From: Chryseomicrobium excrementi
Lineage (GTDB): Bacteria; Bacillota; Bacilli; Bacillales_A; Planococcaceae
Length of the DNA: 64,000 nt
Assembly: GCF_002798305.1 (NCBI RefSeq)
Contig: NZ_PCGR01000003.1
Coordinates: 124,001-188,000 of the forward strand
Reading direction: 5' to 3'
Of this stretch, positions 33,098 through 41,170 are shown in pieces. Each line of letters opens with the position of its first letter. Positions within the stretch are counted from its first letter, which is position 1. The notes under the pieces were generated by a model. That model was given only the letters and a program-made list of their open reading frames with translations. It searched no databases and had not been told where the DNA came from. The position numbers and the translations under genes were made by a program.

Positions 33098-33619
33098 ATG
33101 GAACTATGGGATGTTTATAATGAAAAGCGCGAGAAGACCGGGCGGACGCATGTGCGAGGCAGTGTGCCCCCGCTTGCTGAGGGAGACTACCATATCGTAA
33201 TCGACGTCTGGACGTTCTTACCAGATGGACGTCTATTGTTGTCACAGCGAGATCCCGCAAAACCGAGCGGGTTGCTTTGGGAGTCAACGGGTGGTTCGAT
33301 TACGGTGGGAGAATCCAGCCGGATCGGTGCGGTGCGTGAAGTGGAAGAGGAATTAGGTTTATTTATAAACCCGGAAGAGCTCATCTTACTCGGTGAAATC
33401 ATTCGTAACGACTCATTGATTGACGTCTACGCTACACGGTTGCCACAAATGATCAGCTTGGAAAACTTGTCCTATCAGATCGGCGAAGTCATTGATGCGC
33501 AACTCGTGACAAAAGAACAATTCTTTGAGCTGGCGGAGGAAGGCGTTCTGACGAAGAACATGCTACCTCGCTATGAGCTCTATAAAGATGTTCTGGATAC
33601 ATTCTTTGAAAAGAACTGA
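33098..33619 (+). CDS. NUDIX hydrolase
   Basis: A 173-residue protein with a complete Nudix box: GGSITVGESSRIGAVREVEEELGL, beginning near residue 66 (quoted in parts it fits G-x5-E-x7-REUXEEXGU). The N-terminus MELWDVYNEKREKTGR is typical of the isopentenyl-diphosphate isomerase-like/YfcD group of Nudix proteins, which are found in Bacillales and often act on unknown nucleoside diphosphates. ATG 33098 is set by GGAGG eight bases upstream; nine earlier in-frame codons precede it. It may be co-transcribed with the ABC genes (66-base gap) and ends in a terminator. Substrate unknown. Confidence 0.82.
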   Translation: MELWDVYNEKREKTGRTHVRGSVPPLAEGDYHIVIDVWTFLPDGRLLLSQRDPAKPSGLLWESTGGSITVGESSRIGAVREVEEELGLFINPEELILLGEIIRNDSLIDVYATRLPQMISLENLSYQIGEVIDAQLVTKEQFFELAEEGVLTKNMLPRYELYKDVLDTFFEKN

Positions 33620-33624
33620 CCTAC

Positions 33625-33656
33625 AGATCCTCGAGAAACTTCGGGGATCTTTTTTC
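33625..33656 (+). terminator. Intrinsic terminator
   Basis: AGATCCTCG and CGGGGATCT (one T-G pair) form a 9-base stem around AGAAACTT, followed by TTTTTT. It ends the ABC/NUDIX transcript. Confidence 0.75.
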
Positions 33657-33692
33657 TTTTGTGAAGGCTATGTTAAAGGTTAATGTTGATAT

Positions 33693-33721
33693 TTGAATTT
33701 AACGAACATTTGTTCTATAAT
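33693..33721 (+). promoter_or_regulatory. Transposase promoter with LexA-like box
   Basis: TTGAAT (33693-33698) and TATAAT (33716-33721) are 17 bases apart, a good SigA promoter. Between them CGAACATTTGTTCT (33703-33716) matches the Gram-positive LexA box CGAACRNRYGTTYC at 12 of 14 positions, so binding would block the promoter. Confidence 0.5.
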
Positions 33722-33736
33722 ATAAGTATCAATTGA

Positions 33737-34795
33737 ATGCTGGTGATGACAGTGAGAGCGACTGATATTCTTAAAGAAATACAAAAATTAAATCCAGCAG
33801 AGAAACAAAGGCTACGAGCATTTCTTATCGATGCTCTCACTGCTTCATCTTCAACAGGAAACGCTTTACAAGAGATTTCTGAACGCAAAAATAAACAGGG
33901 ATATACCTGCCAACACTGCCAATCCAAACACGTTGTCAGATTCGGCAAATACACTACCCTTGTAGATGGTGATGAAGTAAAGAAACAACGTTATCACTGT
34001 AAATCCTGTACTGCCACTTTCACCGATTTAACCAACACCGCACTTTATAGAACCCGTCGTCTGAATAAATGGATAAAATTCATTGAATGTATGATTGATG
34101 GGTACTCCCTCCGTAAGTCAGCCGAAATGGTCAAAGGGGTAACACACGTCACACTGTTTTACTGGAGACATAAACTATTATCAGCACTGAAACAAATTGA
34201 AGTAGCGAACTTTCAAGGTATCGTTGAAATGGACGAGACCTATTTCTTGTACTCTGAAAAAGGACAGAAGAAAATCACAGGAAGAAAACCTCGTAAACGT
34301 GGTGGAAAAGCCAAAAAACGTGGAATTAGCAAGGAGCAGGTCTGTGTTTTAGTAGCAAGAGACCGTGACAAAAATACAGTTTCGACAACCCTTGGTGTAG
34401 GCAGAATAAAAAAAGAGCAGTTAGACAAAGCCATTGGTCAAAAACTGTCATCTCAAAATGTATTATGTACAGACTCCTGGCGAACGTTCAGAACCTACGC
34501 TACTGACAAAGGTATGCCCATTTATCAGTTCAAATCAGACGGGAAGGTCCGTACAAAAGGTCTTTATCATATCCAAAACGTCAACAGTTACCACAGTAGA
34601 CTGAAAGGATGGATACAGCGTTTTAATGGTGTGGCAACGAAATATCTTGATAACTACCTCGCTTGATTCCAGGTACTTGAAAGCATTCAGCACCAACTGA
34701 ACGAAGTGACAGTCAATGATATGATAATTAAAGGGAATTTAATTCCAATCGTTGAAACATATGATAAACTAAGGACATCTAAGTTCACGAAATAA
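33737..34795 (+). pseudogene. IS1595-family transposase with premature stop
   Basis: The frame encodes an ISXO2-like transposase: an N-terminal helix, a zinc ribbon (CQHC ... CKSC, about residues 56-90), then the DDE domain with VEMDETYF (first Asp), CTDSW (second Asp) and the Asn/His region VNSYHSRLKGWIQRFNGVATKYLDNYLA. A TGA at 34664-34666 stops it after NYLA; the same frame goes on for 42 more codons (FQVLESIQHQL...) to TAA 34793. In relatives a Trp codon stands at this place (NYLAWF), so TGG to TGA is the likely change. The core motifs lie before the stop, so a 309-residue product might retain partial function. No inverted terminal repeats could be paired with confidence. Confidence 0.7.
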
Positions 34796-34805
34796 TCTTA
34801 TTTCT

Positions 34806-34838
34806 TATTCAACTAACGGGGCAGGTTACTTGAAGAAG
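34806..34838. repeat. Hairpin repeat flanking the GNAT gene, left copy
   Basis: A 33-base unit starting TATTCAACTA and ending TTGAAGAAG. TTCAACTAAC and GTTACTTGAA inside it form a hairpin with one mismatch. It matches the copy at 35320-35352 at 25 of 33 positions. It lies 46 bases before the GNAT gene. Confidence 0.55.
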
Positions 34839-34884
34839 TATCTTGTGGAACTTTATTTAAACACTTAATTGTTAGGGGGATAAT

Positions 34885-35304
34885 ATGGTAAATGATTATG
34901 AAGTTTTATATACAACTCCAACTTTAGATGAATACATTAATTTGTGTTCAAGTGTAGGTTGGAAAGATCATATGAATTTTGAAGTAGCAGAAGCCTCACT
35001 ACGAAATTCAGTCTTTTCAGTGATTATTAAAGATAACAACAAAGTTATAGGAATGGGAAGGATTGTTGGGGATGGTGCAATCTATTACTACATTCAAGAT
35101 ATAGTTGTACATCCTAAATATCAAGGATATGGAATCGGAAAAGAAATTATGAACACATTAATGAGTTACATTGAAAATAATGCACCTAATAAGGCATTTA
35201 TCGGGCTATTCGCTTCAGAGGGGAAAGTAGACTTTTATGAAAAATATCATTTTAAAGATTACTCACCAAATATGACAGGGATGTTCAAAGTAAATCTCAA
35301 ATAA
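34885..35304 (+). CDS. GNAT-family N-acetyltransferase
   Basis: A 139-residue acetyltransferase. The acetyl-CoA binding motif A is clear: IQDIVVHPKYQGYGIGKEIM (about residues 75-95), with the Q-x-x-G-x-G pyrophosphate loop. The strand GMGRIVGDGAIYYY precedes it and GLFASEGKVDFYEKYHF, a motif-B-like end, follows. Substrates of this family range from antibiotics to ribosomal proteins; nothing here tells which. AGGGGG upstream supports the ATG. The gene and its flanking hairpin repeats look like a small module inserted next to the IS1595 copy. Its composition is AT-richer than the neighbouring sigma factor genes, which fits acquisition. Confidence 0.82.
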   Translation: MVNDYEVLYTTPTLDEYINLCSSVGWKDHMNFEVAEASLRNSVFSVIIKDNNKVIGMGRIVGDGAIYYYIQDIVVHPKYQGYGIGKEIMNTLMSYIENNAPNKAFIGLFASEGKVDFYEKYHFKDYSPNMTGMFKVNLK

Positions 35305-35319
35305 ATATATCTCGTTTCA

Positions 35320-35352
35320 TATTCAACTATTGGTGAGCGTTAGTTTAAGAAG
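35320..35352. repeat. Hairpin repeat flanking the GNAT gene, right copy
   Basis: TATTCAACTATTGGTGAGCG, then TTAGTTTAAGAAG, with the same orientation and length as the left copy at 34806. It begins 15 bases after the GNAT stop. The self-pairing is weaker than in the left copy. Confidence 0.55.
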
Positions 35353-35367
35353 GCACTAATAACAACG

Positions 35368-35399
35368 AAAAGGACTTCCAAATATATGGAAGTCCTTTT
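35368..35399 (+). terminator. Intrinsic terminator
   Basis: AAAAGGACTTCCA and TGGAAGTCCTTTT form a perfect 13-base stem around AATATA. It ends the GNAT transcript before the sigma factor promoter. Confidence 0.85.
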
Positions 35400-35451
35400 A
35401 TCATAGTAAAAAACAACATTAAACTTTAACAAAGCCTTTGTGAAAATAAGG

Positions 35452-35477
35452 TGTAACACATTTTCCATCCATTCGTA
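35452..35477 (+). promoter_or_regulatory. ECF-type promoter of the sigma/anti-sigma operon
   Basis: TGTAAC (35452-35457) and CGTA (35474-35477) are 16 bases apart, the spacing and sequence type recognised by ECF sigma factors of Bacillales (TGAAAC-N16-CGTC). It lies 30 bases before the sigma factor start, so self-activation is likely. Confidence 0.6.
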
Positions 35478-35506
35478 GTACAAGTAGAGAAACAAAGGAG
35501 GAGCAG

Positions 35507-36046
35507 ATGAATTCACCACAGGGCAGTTTAGAAGAGCTTTACCGCCACTATGCCAAACCACTCTATTTGTATCTGCTCAAGCTGTCCGGCTCTCCTCCTT
35601 TGGCTGAGGATCTGACGCAGGAGACCTTCGTACGCGCGACCATTTCGCTTCATACATACGAAGGGGAAGAAGCACGAGCATGGCTGTTTAAAGTGGCGAG
35701 GAACGTCTACTTAGACGAGTGGCGGAAACGCAAGAAGCGGCAAGACAGTTGGCTCGGAGCCGTCTGGCGTCAGCAGGAGATGCTGAGTCCGGAGGGACAA
35801 CCCGAAGAACAGGTGCTCCAGTTAGAACACGCTGAAGAAGTCTCAGCACTTCTTGCCTTTCTACCAGAGCAGTACCGGACCATTCTCTACTTACGAGAAT
35901 ACGAACAGTTTACATACGAAGAAATTGCCGAAGCCATGCAAGTGTCTCTTGATCAAGTGAAAGTCACCTTGTACAGAGCTCGCAAACGGTACCAGCAGCT
36001 AGCGGAACGGAAAGGATGGAACCCTTATGAACACGAAGTGGAATAA
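35507..36046 (+). CDS. ECF-type RNA polymerase sigma factor
   Basis: A 179-residue sigma-70 factor of the extracytoplasmic function group. Region 2 is seen at about 10-75 (LYLLKLSGSPPLAEDLTQETFVRA then WLFKVARNVYLDEWRKRKK) and region 4 at about 105-165 (LPEQYRTILYLREYEQFTYEEIAEAMQVS, VKVTLYRARKRYQQLAE). Start ATG follows AAAGGAGGAG. It overlaps the anti-sigma gene by 20 bases, so their products are made together. SigM-like and SigV-like factors respond to envelope stress; the sequence does not tell which type this is. Confidence 0.9.
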   Translation: MNSPQGSLEELYRHYAKPLYLYLLKLSGSPPLAEDLTQETFVRATISLHTYEGEEARAWLFKVARNVYLDEWRKRKKRQDSWLGAVWRQQEMLSPEGQPEEQVLQLEHAEEVSALLAFLPEQYRTILYLREYEQFTYEEIAEAMQVSLDQVKVTLYRARKRYQQLAERKGWNPYEHEVE

Positions 36047-37052
36047 AGATGTAGAGAAACGAATTCTCCGGAAGTCGCGGTTCACGCTGACGTTTCGGAT
36101 TGTGCGGATTTTGATAGTGGCAGTCTTCCTTTACGCAGTTTACGTGAGCGCGCTAGATGTCTATGCCAATACATCAAAGAGCTTGAAGAAGGCTCATTTT
36201 TATAATGAGCTCGCTATTGAATGGATGCACCCGAATGTGAGATCGGATATGCCACAAGCGGACTGGCAAGTTGATTTGCTTTGGAGTGGGAAAGCCGCTT
36301 TTCCTCTATATAAAAAAGTAGGGTTGCACACAGTTCCTGTAGGAGAAGCTGAGGTGACGAAACCGGTATGGCCGCTGCTAGGATCTCAATCAGTAGAGCT
36401 AGAAGGGAATCGGGATTATGCAGAAATTGAGTTTCAATTTTACTATCCGGAACATCCGATGACACAAGAGCCTTTAGGACATGAGGAGTTTCCGGAAACA
36501 TGGGAGACACTTGAGCGATTGCCCGAAGGAACGGTTGCAGAACTTGCATTTTCTTTGGATTCTTTTATGACTGCTGAAGAGCTACTCGATAAGTTGGCAG
36601 ACTATGATTTGCATGTTACCTGGATGGCGTTGCATGCAGGAGAAAATGAAAAGGGTTCTGGCATTCAACAAACGAGCTATGGTCTCACTGCAGCCGAAGA
36701 AGAAACATTGGTAGGCGAGCCAATAGGCCTTGTACCTGCCTACACGATGGAAAAGGATTATATGGGAAGTACGCTATTTTATGCATTAGAAAAAAACTCT
36801 TTAGAGGATTCCCAAAAAGCTATGTTAGACAATATGTCGATGATTTTAAAAGAATCTAAAGACTATCAAGAATCTTTCCTGGGTCTTCAAGATCTTCAGT
36901 ACCGCTACAACTACATCAAAGAGAATGGTTTCATCGTCTACGGAGCTGTTGTGACAGGACCTTCTAAAGAACTTCTGAAGCTACAGGATGAAGAAGGAAT
37001 TGAAAGTGCTCAGCTCGGTGAAGTGGAACTCTGGAAGTGGGAAAACAAATAA
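36027..37052 (+). CDS. Membrane-bound anti-sigma factor (Sigma_reg_N/C type)
   Basis: A 341-residue protein. Residues 1-20 are basic and cytoplasmic, a single helix follows (about 26-45, IVRILIVAVFLYAVYVSAL), and the rest is an extracellular domain with sections that fit the sigma factor regulator N- and C-terminal families: WMHPNVRSDMP near the start and TVAELAFSLDSF and LQDLQYRYNYIKENGFIVYGAVVTG later. It starts inside the sigma gene, so it is the likely partner that holds the sigma factor at the membrane. No zinc-binding ZAS motif is seen. A terminator follows directly. Confidence 0.78.
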   Translation: MNTKWNKDVEKRILRKSRFTLTFRIVRILIVAVFLYAVYVSALDVYANTSKSLKKAHFYNELAIEWMHPNVRSDMPQADWQVDLLWSGKAAFPLYKKVGLHTVPVGEAEVTKPVWPLLGSQSVELEGNRDYAEIEFQFYYPEHPMTQEPLGHEEFPETWETLERLPEGTVAELAFSLDSFMTAEELLDKLADYDLHVTWMALHAGENEKGSGIQQTSYGLTAAEEETLVGEPIGLVPAYTMEKDYMGSTLFYALEKNSLEDSQKAMLDNMSMILKESKDYQESFLGLQDLQYRYNYIKENGFIVYGAVVTGPSKELLKLQDEEGIESAQLGEVELWKWENK

Positions 37053-37090
37053 AACTCTGCCGCAATTGAATTGCGGCAGAGTTTTTTTAT
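37053..37090. terminator. Bidirectional terminator
   Basis: AACTCTGCCGCAATT and AATTGCGGCAGAGTT form a 15-base stem around one base, followed by TTTTTT. It ends the anti-sigma operon and the convergent PHP gene. Confidence 0.85.
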
Positions 37091-37845
37091 AGGTAAGGCT
37101 CACTCCAAGCACCTAGCTCAGCGGTGAGTTGTTGTTGCAAAAAAGTCTTTTCGGAGGAGGCCATCACTTTAACTGTGTAAGCGCCTTGCTCAAGTAAAGC
37201 TCGTAGTTCACCAACTGTCGAAAATGAAGTATCCAGTTTCGTGTAGACTTTTCCAAAATGGTTACGGTGAAATGCACCACTGCCACCTAGCACTGATTTG
37301 TTTAGTTCTATACCTAACTGTTCTACTTCGCTCGCATTCACTTCAAGTGAGCGCAGGCGAAGATCTTGGCCATTCATTTCAATGGCATCTAAACGCTCTA
37401 AAACATGTGGTTCAAGAGTAAACAAGTCGCGTTGCTGAATGACCGGATGACCGGCAATCAAAAGAACGTCCTGCGATGCCGTTAGTTCCAGTAACTTCTC
37501 AATTGGAATGTAATTTAATTTATGTGTATAGGGTTGTAGCTGCATACGAAGTGCGCGAATATTGATGCGACTGCCGATCAATAGAATATGTTCTAGTTCC
37601 CGAGTGTGCACTTCCATTCCGGGAAAGACGCGAAGTCCATCGACTAGATAATAGCCGTCCTCATAAGGGTAAAATTCATCAAGTGTACCAAATACATCAA
37701 AGAAATGGCGTGTGTTGAAATGTTCCGTGAGCGCGAATCCATCAAGACCGGATTCTTTAGCGGCTTTTACAAGCGATCGAAAGTGGCGGATTGAAAACTC
37801 ATCATATTTGGTTAGTTTTCCGTGCGTATGGAAGTCAAAGTTCAT
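37087..37845 (-). CDS. PHP-domain metal-dependent phosphoesterase-like protein
   Basis: A 252-residue protein of the PHP superfamily. The metal-binding motifs appear in order: DFHTHGK (residue 3), ALTEHFN (about 40), FPGMEVHT (about 75), LIAGHPVI (about 130) and the last GGSGAFHRNH (about 190). These should bind a trinuclear metal centre. PHP proteins are histidinol phosphatases, nucleoside-phosphate esterases or tyrosine phosphatases; this one is near the YtvI/YcdX-like small group but the substrate is not clear. Start: ATG 37845 is preferred, 12 bases after AAAGG; an ATG four codons earlier overlaps the ribosome site. Single gene. Confidence 0.75.
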   Translation of the reverse strand: MNFDFHTHGKLTKYDEFSIRHFRSLVKAAKESGLDGFALTEHFNTRHFFDVFGTLDEFYPYEDGYYLVDGLRVFPGMEVHTRELEHILLIGSRINIRALRMQLQPYTHKLNYIPIEKLLELTASQDVLLIAGHPVIQQRDLFTLEPHVLERLDAIEMNGQDLRLRSLEVNASEVEQLGIELNKSVLGGSGAFHRNHFGKVYTKLDTSFSTVGELRALLEQGAYTVKVMASSEKTFLQQQLTAELGAWSEPYL

Positions 37846-37905
37846 CACGATGCACATCCTTTCTACCTCGTAGTATACGCAGTTGTTGTTACGAGAGAAT
37901 GAAGG

Positions 37906-39633
37906 CTATGATAATTTTTTGTAAATATACGACTTCCACGGAAATATCACTTCAATCGTAGCTCCCTTATCAACTTGCGAGTGAACTTCAATAGTTCCAC
38001 TATGCAACTCAATGAGCTGTTTCGTAATAGCGAGGCCAAGGCCTGTTCCGAGAGTTGTGTCGGATACACCTGTTCCTCGGTAGTAGCGGTCAAACAGCCG
38101 CTGTCTTGTTTCTTCCGTCATACCCACGCCGTTGTCCTGAATCACTAGCTGAAACGAATCCGTTCTCTTCGTTAAGTGGATCTGTATCTTGGTGCCTTCT
38201 GGATTGTATTTAATCGCGTTTCCTAAAAGGTTCTGAAGGATGCGGGTGAAATGGTTCAAGTCCATATCATACTCAAAAGGTTCTTTTGGCAGTTCCATTG
38301 AGTAGGTTTGTTCTTCTTTCAAGTGAGTACTCATAAACGATTCCGTAATCGTCTGAACGGTCGAGACCATTTCTAACGTTTCCAAGAAAACAGGTAGACC
38401 ATCATTCTTGATTCGGTAAGTCAGCGTCAGATCTTCAATCAGTCCGGACATATAAAGAGAGTTGCGCTCAATCACCTCTGTAAACTCGTTCACTTCATGA
38501 CGCGACCACTCATACTCTGGATTGTTCATCATCACGGAGTAGCCATAGATAGCACTGAGTGGTGTCTTCAAGTCATGGGAAAGTCCCGTGATCCATTCTT
38601 CACGAGTTTCTTCGGTCTTTTGTTGTTGTAGTTTATTGTGTTGTAGAGTGTGTGTGAGTTTAGATAGGGACTCCAACACTTCTTTGAACGGCTTAAATGG
38701 TTTTCGGAGCTTGCCGTTCTTTTTCGTACTGACAGGCTTTCCTTTTTTGTCGATTGGTTCTTGGAGCTCATCTTCTGCTAAAAGCTGCAACCAGCGAATG
38801 ATGTGAATCACAGGACGCCCTAAGCGGATTGCATACCAAATGGCTAGAGCGAGCAGTAGACCTAAAATGACCAACATAGTCATAGAAAAAGTGGAGAGGA
38901 TCGTCGTATTCATAGCTTGAGTCGTACCGGTCATCTTTTCATTTGGTCTTACACCGATATAAGTGAGCCTAGTTTCCGGATTATAATAAGTCACGATCAC
39001 TTCGGTCCGGTCCACATTGGTTGCTTGGAAGTCGACGAGTTCGTGGAGCGTCGGTTGGTTCACTTTTGGGGTTGTTTCAAAGCTGTCTACTAAAGTCGTT
39101 TCATTGTAAACATAGAGATTGGCTTGTAGTTCTTTGGCAACCTTTTGGTCTTCCTCGGTCATATTAGTAAACGAAGTATCTTCGATACGAGTGAGCAAGT
39201 CACGGATTTTTTCGCTTTTCCCTAAGACGGCTATGTAAGGTTTATCTTCAAACGTTAACGCCAAAAGCCTAGTAGATGGACCTGCAGTATCATAAAGCGA
39301 CGCAAAATCAGGGGTCGAATAGCTGGTGGGCACCTCTACAGGAACGTCGTGATTAAACAACACGGTTCCGTCTTCTGAGACGATTTGCAACCAAGCATCT
39401 TGCGAGTCTAAACCCTCAAGGAGAGAGTCTCGAACTTCTACTTCATCGTCTTCAATAGAAATAGCCACTTCTAGATAATCCGATGACAACGTCGAGATGT
39501 CGTTACCGGATTCCTGCTCAAGGAGTGTAAAGCCAATCAGCAGAGTAGATGTAATGAGTGCGACGATGATAACAAAAAGGACAAATATGAACTGACTGAT
39601 ATACCGGAAAACTAAGCGCTGAATCACCGTCAT
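37906..39633 (-). CDS. Sensor histidine kinase
   Basis: A 575-residue kinase with an N-terminal helix (about 12-34), a large extracytoplasmic region (about 35-240), a second helix (about 245-268), a HAMP-like linker, a HisKA domain with the phospho-acceptor in GLSHDLKTPLSAI (about 355) and the HATPase domain (NALGNAIKYNP-type N box, then DNGVGM, and GTGLGLAI). The linker carries a Lys-rich stretch (KKGKPVSTKKNGKLRKPFKPF). It overlaps the response regulator by four bases and is transcribed with it. The pair is divergent from an ABC exporter and may control it. No ligand is known. Confidence 0.87.
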   Translation of the reverse strand: MTVIQRLVFRYISQFIFVLFVIIVALITSTLLIGFTLLEQESGNDISTLSSDYLEVAISIEDDEVEVRDSLLEGLDSQDAWLQIVSEDGTVLFNHDVPVEVPTSYSTPDFASLYDTAGPSTRLLALTFEDKPYIAVLGKSEKIRDLLTRIEDTSFTNMTEEDQKVAKELQANLYVYNETTLVDSFETTPKVNQPTLHELVDFQATNVDRTEVIVTYYNPETRLTYIGVRPNEKMTGTTQAMNTTILSTFSMTMLVILGLLLALAIWYAIRLGRPVIHIIRWLQLLAEDELQEPIDKKGKPVSTKKNGKLRKPFKPFKEVLESLSKLTHTLQHNKLQQQKTEETREEWITGLSHDLKTPLSAIYGYSVMMNNPEYEWSRHEVNEFTEVIERNSLYMSGLIEDLTLTYRIKNDGLPVFLETLEMVSTVQTITESFMSTHLKEEQTYSMELPKEPFEYDMDLNHFTRILQNLLGNAIKYNPEGTKIQIHLTKRTDSFQLVIQDNGVGMTEETRQRLFDRYYRGTGVSDTTLGTGLGLAITKQLIELHSGTIEVHSQVDKGATIEVIFPWKSYIYKKLS

Positions 39634-40337
39634 TGTGCAACCTCAGAAACGAATTTGTAACCAAGTCCTCGCAACGTGAGAAGATAACGCGGCTTGCTAG
39701 GGACGTCTTCGATCTTTTCCCGGAGCTTGCGTATATGGACAGTCACCGTTGTATCGTCCCCAAAAGACATCTCTCCCCAGACCTGCTCGTAAATCTGTTC
39801 TTTTGAGAAGATGCGATTAGGTGACGCGGCAAAGAAGCACAACAAGCGAAAAAGCTGAGCCGTTAGTTGGAGAGGCACTCCGTTTTTATAAGCTGTTCCT
39901 TCTTCGAGTCGGATTTCTAAATCGCCTATATAATGAACTTTCGTTTCTTGACGAGAGCCCAGTAGCGCCTCTTGTCGTTTTAGGTGTGCCTTTATGCGTG
40001 CTACCAGCTCCAGCGGATTGAATGGTTTTGTTATGTAATCGTCGGCGCCATAAGCAAACCCAGAGATCTTGTCTAAATCGGAGCTTCTCGCCGTCAGAAA
40101 GAAGATGGGCACATCAGAAAGTCTTCGGATTTCAGTACATACTTCATAGCCTTGCATATCCGGAAGCTGCACATCAAGTAAGATTAAATCAAATGGCTGT
40201 GCCTGAACGAGTGTGAGTGCTTCTTGGCCAGAAGCGGCAGTCGACAGATTGACAAAGCCTTCCTTATGTAATACCGTAGTTACCATTTTTAATAGTACCG
40301 GTTCGTCATCGACGACCAGTAGACGTGCGTGTTTCAT
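39630..40337 (-). CDS. OmpR-family response regulator
   Basis: A 235-residue regulator. The receiver domain (1-120) has DDEP, the phospho-acceptor Asp in LILLDVQLPDMQGYEV (about 54), the Thr in FLTARSS and the Lys in YITKPFNP. The winged-helix DNA-binding domain (135-232) includes LQLTAQLFRLLCFFAASPNRIFSKEQIYEQVWG and DDTTVTVHIRKLREKIE. Start ATG has TGAGGTGAT upstream. It forms an operon with the sensor kinase. The intergenic region to the ABC genes contains two GTTAAGA repeats 11 bases apart, a spacing typical of OmpR-family sites. Confidence 0.9.
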   Translation of the reverse strand: MKHARLLVVDDEPVLLKMVTTVLHKEGFVNLSTAASGQEALTLVQAQPFDLILLDVQLPDMQGYEVCTEIRRLSDVPIFFLTARSSDLDKISGFAYGADDYITKPFNPLELVARIKAHLKRQEALLGSRQETKVHYIGDLEIRLEEGTAYKNGVPLQLTAQLFRLLCFFAASPNRIFSKEQIYEQVWGEMSFGDDTTVTVHIRKLREKIEDVPSKPRYLLTLRGLGYKFVSEVAQ

Positions 40338-40410
40338 ACAATCACCTCATGTAGCACTATAGCATACTGATTCCCAAAAACTGATAATTTCTGTGCAGAT
40401 TTAATCTGGC

Positions 40411-40428
40411 GTTAAGATTCAGTTAAGA
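40411..40428. promoter_or_regulatory. Direct repeat, candidate response-regulator site
   Basis: GTTAAGA occurs at 40411-40417 and 40422-40428, 11 bases apart, in the gap between the divergent two-component and ABC genes. OmpR-family dimers bind such head-to-tail repeats of about one helical turn. Confidence 0.5.
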
Positions 40429-40477
40429 GGATGGAAAGATAGGCCCGTTATAGTAAGGGTATGAGGGAGGAAGTTAC

Positions 40478-41170
40478 ATGAAAACCATTAGTTTTTATGA
40501 ATTTAAGAGTCAATTTAAAAGTATCAAAGCATTTCTGATCATTGCTTTATTATTGGTGGTCACTTTAGGGAGTGCGAAGCTGTTTCAAAATTTTCAAGTC
40601 CAGACCGCGGAACTTGGCTTTGAAGGGATGTACATTGCGGGGTTAGTTGCACTGCTCACTATTGCAGGGCCATTGTTTGTGAGTGCGTTATCCCATGACA
40701 GCATAAACCGAGAAACACACACACGAACGATGCGGTTCTTGGTCACTAAAGTATCCCGTACAGAAATCGTCATTGGAAAGTTTATCGGCATGTTTGCGTT
40801 CTGGGTGATATGCTTAGCAGTTGTCTCGCTCGCGTTGATTCCGTTTTCAGGTACGTTTTATGTGAGAGAATACTTGGTGATCTTACTGTTTATGGCGTAT
40901 TTTATCGGCTTGTTCTTATTCTTATCGACCGTTATCACAAAGCCTAGTCTATCTCTATTCGTCGGCACCGTGCTGGCTATCGGTCTTCCTGTCATCGGAT
41001 TCTGGGGATTGGTGGACAATTCGAACGTGGTGATCCGCTTTGTAAATTATGTGATGCCGTATTTTTATTTTGATGAAACAACAGGATACTTAGGATACCT
41101 CGTTTTACCTGCCATGACAGCTTTGTTTGTGGCGGCAAGTTGCTGGTTAGTGAAGGGGAGAGATTTATGA
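40478..41170 (+). CDS. ABC-2-type transporter permease
   Basis: A 230-residue membrane protein with six hydrophobic helices (for example FLIIALLLVVTLGSAKLF at the start and YLGYLVLPAMTALFVAASCWLV at the end). The motif RETHTRTMRFLVTKVSRTEIVIGKFIGM after the second helix is the coupling region of ABC-2 exporters. It overlaps the ATPase by four bases (ATGA), so the two are translationally coupled. The gene order permease then ATPase is reversed relative to the exporter at 31-33 kb. Probably regulated by the divergent two-component system. Confidence 0.82.
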   Translation: MKTISFYEFKSQFKSIKAFLIIALLLVVTLGSAKLFQNFQVQTAELGFEGMYIAGLVALLTIAGPLFVSALSHDSINRETHTRTMRFLVTKVSRTEIVIGKFIGMFAFWVICLAVVSLALIPFSGTFYVREYLVILLFMAYFIGLFLFLSTVITKPSLSLFVGTVLAIGLPVIGFWGLVDNSNVVIRFVNYVMPYFYFDETTGYLGYLVLPAMTALFVAASCWLVKGRDL

